Of a stretch of DNA of 64,000 nt, positions 23,495-34,339 are shown one piece after another. The DNA is from Asterella californica (lineage: Eukaryota > Streptophyta > Marchantiopsida > Marchantiales > Aytoniaceae). The DNA is taken from contig JAYKYS010000009.1 in the NCBI GenBank assembly GCA_036924285.1, positions 17,856,001-17,920,000 of the forward strand, in the 5' to 3' direction. The notes below the pieces were generated by a model. That model did not search any database and was not told the DNA's origin. It saw only the letters and a list, made by a program, of their open reading frames with translations. Numbering within the stretch: position 1 is the first letter of the stretch; every line of letters starts with the position of its first letter. Position numbers and translations under genes: made by a program.

Positions 23495-26400
23495 AGATAG
23501 GATTCTCGCCTGATCCAGTAGAGCATGAAGCTTTATCCACTAGCTTCTTAGGGTTGACTTCATGTGGATCAGTGTGTTATAGGAAGGTTGAGAATCTGAA
23601 GAGGTTTGAGAGGCAACATGTGAAGTGTGTACAGCAGTCTTTGTGGGACAGTGGAGAGTTAGCAGGAGATGAATACATATCTGGAGTGTTTGAAGAGCAG
23701 TATTTGGTAGATACTATAGGGGAGTTGAAATCTATAGTAGAAAGTTCTATAGATGATGTAGATAGAGTGGTGAGAGTGAGCTCCAAGGAGCTTTATGATG
23801 TAATTGATAAGTTTATAGATCGGCAAGAGGTATATGTGGAGACCAAGTACAAGTCAGTGGCAAAGAAAGTCAAACCAGTGGCTTTGCCTTTACCACTCGA
23901 TTACAATCAGAAGATGGAGCAAGCTGCACGAGAGCCGACGCTCAGAGGACCGAGAAGAATCGGGCACCAGTTCACAGAAACAACATTGAAGGAGCTGAGG
24001 ATTGGAGGTGATGGATTTCTTACTGAGCAAGAGAAGAAGAGCTTCAGGGAGATGCTATCTAGACATGGTAAAGCGTTTGCGTTTGAGTCACATGAAGTAG
24101 GATGTGTAGATCCAAGTGTAGTTGCACCTATGGTAATCTTTACTATACCGCATGTGCCTTGGAATCTACGTCCTATCCCTGTGCCTAGAGCTCATCTACC
24201 AAAGCTTATAGACTTGCTCAATGAGAGGATTAGGATGGGTATCTTGGAACCATCTATAGCTCCCTATTCTAGCAGATGGTTTACTGTTCCGAAGAAGAGT
24301 GGAGCTTTGAGATTCATTCAAGATATGCAGCCAGTTAACAAGGTAACTATCAGGAATATGGGTATAGGACCTATTGTAGACGAGTTTGCAGAGGCTTTTG
24401 CTGGTCGTGCTATCTATTCCATGGGAGACTTATATTCAGGTTATGATCAGTTTCAACTATCCTCTGAGAGTAGAGACTTGACTACAATGAGGACACCTTT
24501 GGGGTTACTAAGGATGTGCACCTTGCCACAAGGTGCTACCAATTCTGTAGCACATATGATGAATGGCATGAATAAAGTTTTGAGGGATTTCATTCCTGAA
24601 AAAACTATGCCATTCCTTGATGATGTGCCGATCAAAGGGTGTGTTGAGGAGGAGAAGAATGAGGTAAAAGATCAGAGGGGGTGCCGTAAGTTTGTAGCAG
24701 ATCACATAGCTGATTGTGATAAGATACTGAGTCGATTGGAAGAGGTTCATTTGACTTTATCAGGAGCCAAGTCTGTGTTTGGAGTACAAGAGGTGTTAAT
24801 AGTGGGACATCTGTGTGGATCTTATGGTCGGAAACCTTGTCCAAACAAGGTTGATGCCATTCGAAAGATGAAGGAGACATGTGGGTCAGTTACCGAGGTG
24901 AGAAGGTTTCTAGGTGCATGTGTGTTTTACCATATTTGGATTCCACACTTTGCACATGTAGCAGATCCGTTGTACAAGTTGCTGAGGAAGGGGCAAAGAT
25001 TTCAATGGCAAGAAGAGCAAAGCGAGTCTATGAGGAAGTTGAAGGATCTTTTGGCTTCACCGCCAACTCTACGGAAGGTAACATATGAGTTGGGCAGATC
25101 TGTTATCCTTATTGTTGATACTAGTCCTATTGGCATTGGATGGGCTGTAGGACAAGACGATGAGGATGGAAATAGATATGTGGTGCGTTTTGGAGCTAAG
25201 GTGTTAAGTTCACGGCAGAGAGACTACCCTCAGGTCAAGAGAGAGCTATGGGGAGTAGTTACTGCAATGAAGAGTGACAAGGAATACTTGATAGGAGCAC
25301 CTGTGGTTGTAGAGACAGATTGTTTACCTCTCTTGGGAATGATCACTAGTTGTACAACTCCAGATATTGCTATGTTGAGGTGGATAGCATATATCAAGTC
25401 CTTGAACCCAGAGTTTAGACATATTGCAGGAAAAGACAATCTTGTGGCAGATATGTTATCAAGGGCTAGGTATTACGATGAGAAAGAAATGATAGATGAT
25501 CAGGAGGATGTGGGAACAGAGTTCTATTCTAGTGTTCTTGCTAGAAGAGATAGAAGCTGTTTTGCAGCCTCGTTGGAGTTTTTTGAAGAAACTATGTATG
25601 ATGGCGAGTGGTTGGATCTTGGGCGCTATTTGAGTTCACTGGAAAGGCAAGAAGGCTGGTCTGATGCAGATTTCAAGAGGATCTGTAGAATAGCTTATGG
25701 TTACTTTTTACATGGAGGACATCTATGGAAACGTCCTAAGCTACAAGGAGGTATACCGCAGCGGGTGGTATGTGACTTGGAATTGCAGCAGAAGCTGATC
25801 AAGGAGTTCCATGAGAGTTTATGGGCCGGTCATAGAGGAGTTTGGGCTACATTTGCCAAGATGAAGGAAAAGTATTGGTGGAAGGGTATGTATAAGGATG
25901 TAGTACAGTTCGTTTCATCCTGTATATCCTGCCAGATGTATTCCAACGTACGTCATCGTGATGGATTGCATCCTACTTATCCTTTAGCTATCCATTACAA
26001 ATGGGTAGTTGATCTGGTAACTATGCCATTTGGACTTGGACAAATGAGGTATCTAGTCTTGGCTAGAGAAGATCTATCTAACCAAGTCGAAGGCCGTGCT
26101 CTGAGGACGAAGACCACTGCTAGTGTCTGTCGCTTTCTACTTGAAGATGTTATTTGTAGGTATGGGTGTGTGGGAAAGATCACTGCAGATAGGGGTGAGC
26201 TGGATGCACAAGAAGCAGTTGAGTTCTTCAAGCGATTGGGAATCAAGTTGGCGTTAACCACTGCTTACAATCCTGAAGGGAATGGCAAGAGCGAACGAGG
26301 TCATCCGCCAATCATCAAAGCTTTGGTAAAAGCTTGCAAGGGTAAGATCTGTGAATGGCCTAGACTGCTACCATTTGCTTTGTGGGCAGATCGTACAACT

Positions 26401-26958
26401 CATAGTACCGTTACAGGTTACATGCCAGCAGAGTTGATACTAGGGCAAAAATCTGTGATGCCGATTGAGGAGGTTGTGCCTACTTGGAATGTTTTGCCAT
26501 GGGAAGATGGTAGAAGTACGGAGGATCTTCTTGCATTAAGGATCCAGCAGTTAGAACGAAGACCTGAGGATGTTGCCAAAGCTGTGGAAAGGTTAAAGAC
26601 TGCTAGAGAGAGAAACAAAGGCAGATTTGATAGAACGCATAGATTACGACCTAAACCAGTTAAGGAGGGTGATTGGGTGTTAGTCTATGATAGTAGTCTT
26701 GATAATCAGCATAGCGCTATCAGAAAGTTTTCCAAGAGATGGTTCGGACCTTATGTGGTGTTAGAAGTTTATGATAATGCCACATACTCTTTGAGAGAGT
26801 TAGATGGTGCAGTGCTCAAGATACCAGTCGCAGGGAAGAGAATCAAGCTCTTTAGAAGGAGAGGGGACAATCAGAACATTGCAGAGCTTACTGAGGATGA
26901 AGCTGAAGACTCAATGGAGGTTGAAGATGAATTTGAAGCTGAAGCTGAAGAGTCTTGA
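23446..26958 (+). CDS. pol: Pol: reverse transcriptase, RNase H, integrase
   Basis: The frame is open from the frameshift site to the stop at 26956-26958 and has no early ATG of its own, so it should be made as a Gag-Pro-Pol fusion. RT: MGDLYSGYDQ (Asp codon 24427) and the active site FLDD (Asp codons 24619 and 24622), where YVDD-like spelling is commoner. RNase H: acidic codons at 25117 (VDTS), 25243 (RELWG), 25318 (ETDCLPL) and 25450 (VADMLSR). Integrase: zinc finger H-X6-H-X29-C-X2-C (25810-25932); core D-D-E codons at 26011, 26188 and 26293, with 34 residues between the last two; GPY motif WFGPYVV near 26740. The tail is very acidic and no chromodomain is present. RNA is copied by RT/RNase H and the cDNA is inserted by integrase. 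No stop or frameshift was seen. Confidence 0.93.
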   Translation, partial: GFWQSTIEERDFNGTVEIGFSPDPVEHEALSTSFLGLTSCGSVCYRKVENLKRFERQHVKCVQQSLWDSGELAGDEYISGVFEEQYLVDTIGELKSIVESSIDDVDRVVRVSSKELYDVIDKFIDRQEVYVETKYKSVAKKVKPVALPLPLDYNQKMEQAAREPTLRGPRRIGHQFTETTLKELRIGGDGFLTEQEKKSFREMLSRHGKAFAFESHEVGCVDPSVVAPMVIFTIPHVPWNLRPIPVPRAHLPKLIDLLNERIRMGILEPSIAPYSSRWFTVPKKSGALRFIQDMQPVNKVTIRNMGIGPIVDEFAEAFAGRAIYSMGDLYSGYDQFQLSSESRDLTTMRTPLGLLRMCTLPQGATNSVAHMMNGMNKVLRDFIPEKTMPFLDDVPIKGCVEEEKNEVKDQRGCRKFVADHIADCDKILSRLEEVHLTLSGAKSVFGVQEVLIVGHLCGSYGRKPCPNKVDAIRKMKETCGSVTEVRRFLGACVFYHIWIPHFAHVADPLYKLLRKGQRFQWQEEQSESMRKLKDLLASPPTLRKVTYELGRSVILIVDTSPIGIGWAVGQDDEDGNRYVVRFGAKVLSSRQRDYPQVKRELWGVVTAMKSDKEYLIGAPVVVETDCLPLLGMITSCTTPDIAMLRWIAYIKSLNPEFRHIAGKDNLVADMLSRARYYDEKEMIDDQEDVGTEFYSSVLARRDRSCFAASLEFFEETMYDGEWLDLGRYLSSLERQEGWSDADFKRICRIAYGYFLHGGHLWKRPKLQGGIPQRVVCDLELQQKLIKEFHESLWAGHRGVWATFAKMKEKYWWKGMYKDVVQFVSSCISCQMYSNVRHRDGLHPTYPLAIHYKWVVDLVTMPFGLGQMRYLVLAREDLSNQVEGRALRTKTTASVCRFLLEDVICRYGCVGKITADRGELDAQEAVEFFKRLGIKLALTTAYNPEGNGKSERGHPPIIKALVKACKGKICEWPRLLPFALWADRTTHSTVTGYMPAELILGQKSVMPIEEVVPTWNVLPWEDGRSTEDLLALRIQQLERRPEDVAKAVERLKTARERNKGRFDRTHRLRPKPVKEGDWVLVYDSSLDNQHSAIRKFSKRWFGPYVVLEVYDNATYSLRELDGAVLKIPVAGKRIKLFRRRGDNQNIAELTEDEAEDSMEVEDEFEAEAEES

Positions 26959-26994
26959 TCTGGATCTGGCACATACCGGAGGATGTGCAGGTTC

Positions 26995-27006
26995 AGAGGG
27001 GGTGGA
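26995..27006 (+). promoter_or_regulatory. Polypurine tract
   Basis: AGAGGGGGTGGA ends directly against the 3' LTR, the expected place for the plus-strand primer of an LTR retrotransposon. One T interrupts the purine run. Confidence 0.75.
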
Positions 27007-28379
27007 TGTCGCGCTACTTGGCGGCTACATGCTTGACTTCTACTCCGACGCTTAGGTTTGGTAGTTCTAGAAGTTAGCTCATATTACTTCTAGTCTTTTA
27101 TATATATGTTTGACACCTTTGCATATGGTGTTAACACTATTTTGAGTCCTAGTAGGCTGATAGTATGTTAGTTATCTTATTCAAGCATTTGTGCGCTTGT
27201 GCAAGTGACTTCTTACTTGTCTATGAGGTTCAATGTACATAACTTAGGGTTTCCATGCTGATAGGGGTTTGAGCTCATGGGTTGTACTTACTTGTCGCCC
27301 ATGTACGCTTTCTAGCTAATTTAAGTTATTTTTCGGGGCTACGTGTCGTTTTAGGTAGTTTAAGTTTTACGCTGGCACTCTAGGGGGCTTGACGTGGTAG
27401 CCTATGAGTGTAGATAAGTTACCAGGTAGTTTAAGGCACAAAAGGACAGTCAAGTGGAGCTATGAACTCCCATTGGTCCATTTTTGTCTTTTGTAAAACT
27501 CTAAGTTTAGAAACAGAGCTCTAGAGGAGAGTTCGAGCAATTGGTGAGGTATCTTCGAAATCTGAAAACACAGGAAGAGAGAGCTCGTCGTGCCAAGCAC
27601 TGTCAGTGAAATTTTTGCTCGATTTGGATCAATAAACAAGGAGTTATGCCCAATTGAAGTTCGGATTGTGCCAAAACTGCATCACTTTTGTTGATTTTAG
27701 GGTTTTCGGTGCCAATTGCAGCAGAATTGAGGAAATCACTTCAAAACTTCGTGGTTGCGTTCACTGTCAGGAGGGCTACGACTGTCCAAAAAGTTTTGAA
27801 TCATTTGAGTAATTGAGTAATTCAGGGCGGCCGCTGAAGCAGAGGGGGTCTGAAAAGCTCTTAATCTAGAGCAGCGACTTTAGAGAAGGATATCTGGAGT
27901 TCTACAAACATTCAGGAGTCCCAACTTCACAGGGATGTTCAGCATCCTGTAGACTTCAAATACTGTGAGAAGATTTGAAATTCATTGAGCCAATTCTCTA
28001 TTCTATGTCTGAATAGCTGTCTAGGTACCAGAAATTGCCATAATTCTCTTATTCAGAACTTTTCTGTTCATATCTCTGTGCTAGAATTCAATCTCAGGCT
28101 GAAACTTCGTCTGTGAGTTCAGTAGTACCTCATTTGCATGTAGGGGAAGTTTAGAGGTCTAAACCTTCATAGTTTTCCTCTCTTTGAGTGTCAAAGTTCA
28201 CCGCTTAAGCCTATTACTACCAGTGAGACCTAAATTTCGCTTTTTGAGCATATCAGAGGATCCTACACTCCTGTGTGAGTGTTTATAGCTCCTGTTGTGA
28301 CCTGAAAGCCAACCTCTTGAGTAAACAACCACAGCCAGAAGCCCGGCGCTTTCCTAAGTAGACGGATCACACTCCGACA
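27007..28379 (+). repeat. 3' long terminal repeat
   Basis: The second 1,373-bp copy, offset 7,335 bp from the first and different at two positions. Its AATAAA (27631-27636) would serve for polyadenylation if the R region ends shortly after it. Confidence 0.95.
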
Positions 28380-28383
28380 GCGG

Positions 28384-31297
28384 GAGGAACTCGAACGACG
28401 AGCGAGGAAGCAGGAGGCGGGACGCGAAAGCAAGGGCATGCATGTAAACTCGAACGGCGAACGAGAGACGGGAGACGAGAGGCGGCTTGCCAGAGCCCAG
28501 ACTGGCAGGGCAGCTGGCGGGTCGCCAGGCTTCTCATCTGCCCGCGGCCTCCTTGGCAAAAGACCAGCACGGAAAAATTTTCGGGCTGGCTTTTATATGG
28601 GGGGGGGGTTTAATTGCTTTGAGGAGTCCACCTGGTTGAAAGCAAGTTGTGTCCCTGTGGAAACTACTGAGTAGCTGAAGTCCGGGTTGCACTTTCAGCT
28701 CCCACTTTCTCCTTGCTGTCCTCATGGTCTTCTCTGCCACCTCCATAGCTCTTAATACTGGATGGCTTGTAACTTCCTCTTTGGGTACAAGTTCCTCTAC
28801 TTCGGATTTTGCTAACTCCTTCAGTGCTTCCCTCTTGTATTAGGTGAAGTTATAAACCTTTCAGTAACGCTAATACCCACTCCTATTTATGAATATACAG
28901 ATGTTGTAAAAATGAAGAAAGACAACATGACTCTTCTCATGACTGGCTAGTGTGCAACAAATCCACTTATCCACGGATGTACTCAAGATGGACCCCCAGT
29001 TTACACGTGGTAAACTTAAGTTGTGATGGTTTTCTCCTGTCCACCACAGCTACTCTATCTGGATCCCTTAATGAAGTCCGGCCTCTCAGATACAAGCAAC
29101 GCTATAGCTAAAGCACAAAACTCAATCCACAACTCAAGTTCTCTCAAGTCTGAAAATTGATATCCAGATGAAGAAAACTTAAAGGAATTAATAAGACCTT
29201 TTTCCATCAGGTATACCGCCTTAGTGTAACCTGCAAGCCCCTTACTGAAATCATGAGCCCGGTGGTAAGTTGTATACTTCTGTCCACACTTCCGCCGTCC
29301 ATGTATATGGTATCTCCTTCGAATCTGTAAATGATCAGGAACTGATACTACTCCCGTATTATATAACATTAACTCCCGACACAAAGATATATCTTGGAAG
29401 TTACAGTCTTGGACAAACAGTTGATTTATTCCGCAGACCTCTAGCTCTTTCGTCAACTTAGTTGAAATCCGGAGAAGTTTGATTCTTCCCGTTGTAAGAG
29501 TTTAGCCTTCATCAAATGCGCCATACCCAATATTCCTCTAAACTACTGAATACTCTCCTTGTGTATAAAGAAATTCTCCCCAAAACTGATCCTTTCTTCC
29601 GTCCAAAGATTCACAAAATAAATCTCGGAAAACCTGCATACAAATTCCCAGTTCCCTCTATACTGCTCTTAAGAGATTTCGCACGAATATTTCATGAGTG
29701 CACTGGTGCCTTCTCCCTTTATTTCATTATTGAACTTGGCCCCAAACTTGCAATACACCTCTTTTTCGAATAGAAAACTCTCATCCTACTACTCGAGGAA
29801 CTACTACCTCCGTCTGGTTACGAGCTGGTTGCCTCCATAGCTTCACGCCGTGGGCGTGAAGGAGCTCAATTGACTTCTACTCAAAGAGAAAAACAGAGAA
29901 CCACCTCTGTCATAAGGTTCCTAGCATTAATATTAAGTGATATATATGAGACGAGAATGTGATCCTTAAAATCAGAAAATCAATTGCAGGTAAATCTTGC
30001 GGTTCACATAACATGAAGGTTTTCTTTGTATTTGAAGATATTCGCTTTTCGTTCTTTGGAATAGTATATGTTTTATGATAAGTGGTTCTTTAATATGTCT
30101 AGCTATCTTATTCATGCCTGATAATTATTTATAGAAATTGATTTCATAAAATCAGATGTTATGTGAGAAAAATCTTATGCAGACCAGCCTTAAAGCCCAG
30201 GTTTCTTTATAAATATGCTTGGTAACTAGGAGTGCTATATTCTGCAAGTGGGTGGTATGCGGACAAAGAAATTTAACCGCTATATTCAGAATACTTTTCT
30301 TGATAAATTTTGTTTGCGAGAACCGAATCTGTTAAGTAAAGGTCTTACTCAAAGTTCTCCTAGAGCTTTCCAGTATGCGATTCACTTCAAACTTCAAACG
30401 TTTTCATAGCAACTGCATATTGGCAAATATGCAAGGGTTTAATTTAATACATAACTCTTCTCATAGAAAGAATTATGTAATAAATTAAACTCACAGTAAA
30501 TTAATACATGAATAGTTTCATGTTTCCGGACTTGTATCTTTTGCAGCACCAGAATGTACTCATGACTTATAGTTTATCCTTACCTTCCCGCGTTTCTAGG
30601 CATAGACTACCAGTTAACATTTATGAAATATTTCAATTTGTTTATTTATTTAGTATATAATTTTTAATTAATTTTTATATATTTTTCCCAATAACAGCAA
30701 GCGAGCAAAAGTTCCCACAAGTTCATCAGCATGCATATTCACTCCAAAACGAATTACTGAGTATTCAGTGAAAAATACTGAAAAATTACTTTGGTAGTTT
30801 CTTGGAACAAAACGGTATCTTCTATCCCATCAAACGTACTAGCGGAGGAAAAACTAAATATTCATTTCTTTACTTTTATACCCACACCTGGGGACGAAGC
30901 AAATTTTCTGTATTTTAAAGAAAACCTCTTTCATTATTTACCGGATCCGCATGAAACGGGCATGTATACCCATCAGTGCCTGTGCCGTCCGTCAAAATGG
31001 AGTTAAAAGCATTTCCACCACGGCACAGTAAACGCCCGGGTACCGGTACTTTATTTGACGTCGTTTATTCTAAAATGCACTAATTTGAATTTTTTGCGTC
31101 GTTCATATTCACGGTACGCTATCGCGTTGACAGTGACGCCATGTACACATGCATTAACTTCTTCTCCTTCCACGTGTCAGAGTCCGAAGAAGGCAGACAC
31201 CTGGATTTCCCTGAGCCGTTTCTGGTGCTGCGCTGAAGATGCTCTAATGAACGGTCAGAACTTCATTCCGGAGAGAAAGCCCATGACCATTCACGAA
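28384..31297. other. Intergenic region after the retrotransposon
   Basis: The first 200 bp are GA- and CGA-rich and continue the host sequence split by the insertion. A run of ten G occurs at 28599-28608. A 133-codon minus-strand frame (29055-29456) and several smaller ones have no recognised domain. A hairpin of CTTCACGCC and GGCGTGAAG lies near 29850. The sequence becomes AT-rich after about 29.9 kb. Confidence 0.35.
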
Positions 31298-31565
31298 CGT
31301 TAGAGCTACTGATAGCGGGGCTTAGCCCCGATGTGGTTGTTGCTTGGCCCTTCGGGTCCTTCTTTCCCTTGTGAGGCTTGATGGGGTCTTCCCATCCGTT
31401 TTGTTATTCATTGGGTCGCGTTTATTCTCTCTTCACGAACGTTTGGCCTAAATCTTTGTTGCTTGGCCTAACGTTCCAGTCTTTTTTTCCCTTGTAAGGA
31501 TTGATGGGGTCTTTCCATCCGTTTGCTATTCATTGCGTCGCGTTTTTCCCTTCACGGACGTCACA
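31298..31565 (+). repeat. Dispersed repeat R1, copy B plus a partial tandem copy
   Basis: TAGAGCTACTGATAG leads into a perfect hairpin, CGGGGC-TTA-GCCCCG (31316-31330). TTGCTTGGCCCTTCGG, the CCCTTGTGAGG block, GATGGGGTCTTCCCATCCG and an ATTCATTG end follow. A second, shortened unit starting at TTGCTTGGCC repeats the same blocks to about 31565. The double unit suggests local duplication or two adjacent insertions. Confidence 0.75.
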
Positions 31566-31569
31566 TGCA

Positions 31570-33750
31570 TTCAGTTACTATATATTTTCAAGGTTCGGGG
31601 AGAAATTACTTTTACGCCGAATTTGTTAGTAAAATCGACCAGTAGGGAAAACTTAAACCTCAAGTGCAGTGATCAGACTTAAAATTTTAATTTGGTGGTT
31701 TAAATTATAATTCAATGGAATATTTTTCATTTATATCCAATTATACATAAGATTACCATTACCACACTTGTCGAGTTAAAAAAGCAGATACTTCAGTCAC
31801 TAGTTTTGGTTCGCTGTTACTTCAGTTTCCCAAGTGAAGTCTGGAGAATGTAAACTACTATCAGTCAAAGTTCAAACCGACGTTCTCACCGAGCTTTGAG
31901 AGAATGTGGTCCATCCAAGTTAGAATTTAATCTCGAATGTAACTGTGGTTCAGATTCTACCATCAAATGGATTTTATATCCATGTTGAATGCATGATTAT
32001 TACAAAATTAAACGATAAAAAAGGTCTGATAAGTTAATCACTGAAAAACTAATCATTTCTACATTATATAGAAGACAAGATAAATTTATTTGCATAGCCG
32101 TGTAAATAAATTATCCTTTAGAGCGCCATGGGACAATGTCTCCTTTTTTTATATACGAGAGTGAATATGTATCCAAAGAGATCTACGCAACCACATAGCG
32201 GAGAAGGAAAATGTGAAATATGAATTATATTATATTTATTTATAATTTTTGAGGAAATTTTTCTTGTAAAATAAAAAAGCATTATATCATTTCTTTATGC
32301 ACGGCTTTACCTAAATCCGTGCATAAAGAAGTTTGTGACAGAGACTAGAACTGGAAAAGTTTTATTTACACTCCCTAAACTTGAAAATGTTGTTTAGGAA
32401 GAGGTGAATATGATATACATGCCTTCCAAGGTGAATGTGCATGAACTTCTGGCAAAGGTGAATAAGAAAAACGTTAACATAGTTCAAAAAATTACCATAA
32501 ATCATTGGTTACCAATTGGGTTAGTGTTTACTGAAAAATACATTAGTGGAATAAACTCAGATTTTAGAACAAACTTACAAGCAAAGCTGAATGTATATTT
32601 TAGAACAAACTGACATCCAAGCTAAACAGATTTAGGAACAAACTGAAAATAAAACTAAAAATGAAATATCTAAAAACAGTTCTCTGTTACGTGCAATACT
32701 ATACATGTTAAGAAAAAAAACAGTTTAGAAAACCCATAAGTGCAATACCCCACAAGCACTCTCATCTTGTCATAAAATGTTCAGTAGTCCTTAATGGCCT
32801 AACCCGTCCAAGACGAAGGGACATGCAACTTGCAACTGGCAAGGTGAAATTACAAATACCAAAAGGCTATGCGTTAACAATTTATCCGGATCTAACCCAA
32901 TTCTTTTTTGATTTTCATAGCTGTTCCATCTTCCCTGTCCTTCCTCTATGTAACTTAACCGTCTGCTAAGATGACAAAATATACGGCTAGATACAAAATT
33001 TCACTTTTCTTTTTCTGTTCTCACAATTGACATATAGCTATGCTAACACATAGCAAAAAAATAGATTAATCAAGTTATAAAAAAACTGTGATGAGAGTAT
33101 ATCTATTGTTGATTCCCTCTTTGCTATGTCGTAGCAGACGAGATTGTAAGGTAACATAGAAGATATTGCAGTCAAAATTGAGATTTACTTACCGCATTCA
33201 TAATATATTTGTCAGACTTGACCGTATCTTTTTTAACATTGCATTACTTGACCGTGCCCATAAATTGCAATAGCAGGTTCAGCAGGTCAAAATGCGATTT
33301 CACCTTAGATGCGAGATATGCAATTCATGAGCAAGCTATGTATCTGCACAGAAAGTTTAGTTTAAATACTATTTTTATGAGAAAAAACCAGCTGAACCTA
33401 CTGTTGCAAGTCAAGGGTATTATCAAGTAATACAACGTTAAGAAGTGTGAGATAAAAGATGTAAGGGGTGCGATCAAGTGAATCTCTGTGAATTCCAACA
33501 AACACCGCAGTTAGTTTAGGTAAACATCGCAAGTTAAGATAGGAGTTAGGAGTTAATACCTGCTGTACAGGTAAATTATAAAATCTGCCCAGCCGTGTTA
33601 CTTTCATACATTTTTACAATTTACTTTCTCGTCTTCCGGAAATCTATTGGATACCACCAAAATTCTTCTCGAGCATGCTGGGGCAGGGCAGGGTGAACCG
33701 GAAAACCACGAGAGGTTTATCTCTAACAGGTCGAAAGCCGCAGAAAAAAC
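31570..33750. other. AT-rich region without genes
   Basis: No gene, RNA or element was recognised. Near 32298-32332, TTTATGCACGG and CCGTGCATAAA form a small inverted repeat. Confidence 0.35.
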
Positions 33751-33756
33751 AAGACG

Positions 33757-33830
33757 CAATGTACAACAAACGGACGGAAAGACCCCATCAGACCGAACAA
33801 GGAGAAAAAGGACCCAAAGGTGCAGAAGGT
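33757..33830 (-). repeat. Dispersed repeat R1, partial copy C
   Basis: AACGGACGGAAAGACCCCATC followed by an AAGGAGAAAAAGGACCC block matches the 3' half of R1 on the minus strand. The head of the repeat is missing. Confidence 0.5.
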
Positions 33831-34330
33831 GGAGAGAGAATCAGCGACGTCGTTGAATAGTCGTGAAACCGTAGGTCCGTTCATCCTGACTATGGAGGAA
33901 GATTGTGAGATCTACGCTCAAAATAATGCAGGCTCTGAATCAGCCGAGAATAGCATCGCACTTACTGCTCTCTCTGCTCTCGAATATCTCGGTCGGGTTC
34001 GGAGAAGAGCAACAATATTCTCATGTCAGTTACTGGAATCGTGCTCCCTCCTCCTCCTGCTCCTCAGTCTCGGCTGCCGTCCCATGTTCCCCCTCGCAGC
34101 CTCTTCCCCTTTTTCGAACGTTTCCTTCGTTTGAAAATTTCACACCGAGATTCAAGACGTTCACTTCTGCTGCTGCGTGAAGAAAAACTGGGCTGATAAT
34201 TCAAAGTGTGCAGTTCCTATTTTGGTGTGTAGTAGCTGCACGCTCAAAGATCTCCCAATCTTCCTCCACAGTCACGATGAACGGACTTACGGTTCCACGG
34301 CTATTCAACGACGTCGCTGATTGTGTCTCC
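33831..34330. repeat. Long inverted repeat with ~83-bp arms
   Basis: The left arm 33831-33913 contains AATCAGCGACGTCGTTGAAT. The right arm, about 34248-34330, is its reverse complement with about eight differences. The arms are separated by about 335 bp holding no convincing gene. Transcription through both would give a long hairpin RNA. It may be a foldback transposon or a young inverted duplication. Confidence 0.8.
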
Positions 34331-34339
34331 AGCAACTTC

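Larger units (their letters stand above)
19672..28379 (+). mobile_element. Complete young Ty3/gypsy LTR retrotransposon
   Basis: The element is 8,708 bp, with two 1,373-bp LTRs that both begin TGTCG and end CGACA. GCGG directly precedes the 5' LTR (19668-19671) and follows the 3' LTR (28380-28383), consistent with a 4-bp target duplication. By direct reading the LTRs differ only at 20651/27986 (C/T) and 21022/28357 (G/A), so insertion was recent. Internal order: primer-site candidate, Gag-protease ORF, -1 frameshift signal, RT-RNase H-integrase ORF, polypurine tract. No chromodomain follows the integrase. RT before integrase defines Ty3/gypsy. All coding motifs look intact, so it may still be able to move. 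It landed in GC/GA-rich sequence upstream of the 131-aa ORF. Confidence 0.95.

Noticed and set aside
23554..26958. Independent translation start for pol at 23554
   Set aside because: The codon there is TTG, not ATG, and the frame is open back to 23446. The frameshift signal explains expression better.
26860..26958. Chromodomain at the end of the intact pol
   Set aside because: The tail after the GPY motif is only acidic (Glu/Asp-rich) with no YLVKW-like core.
28599..28608. G-quadruplex from the G10 run
   Set aside because: A single G run without neighbouring G tracts is not enough to claim a quadruplex.
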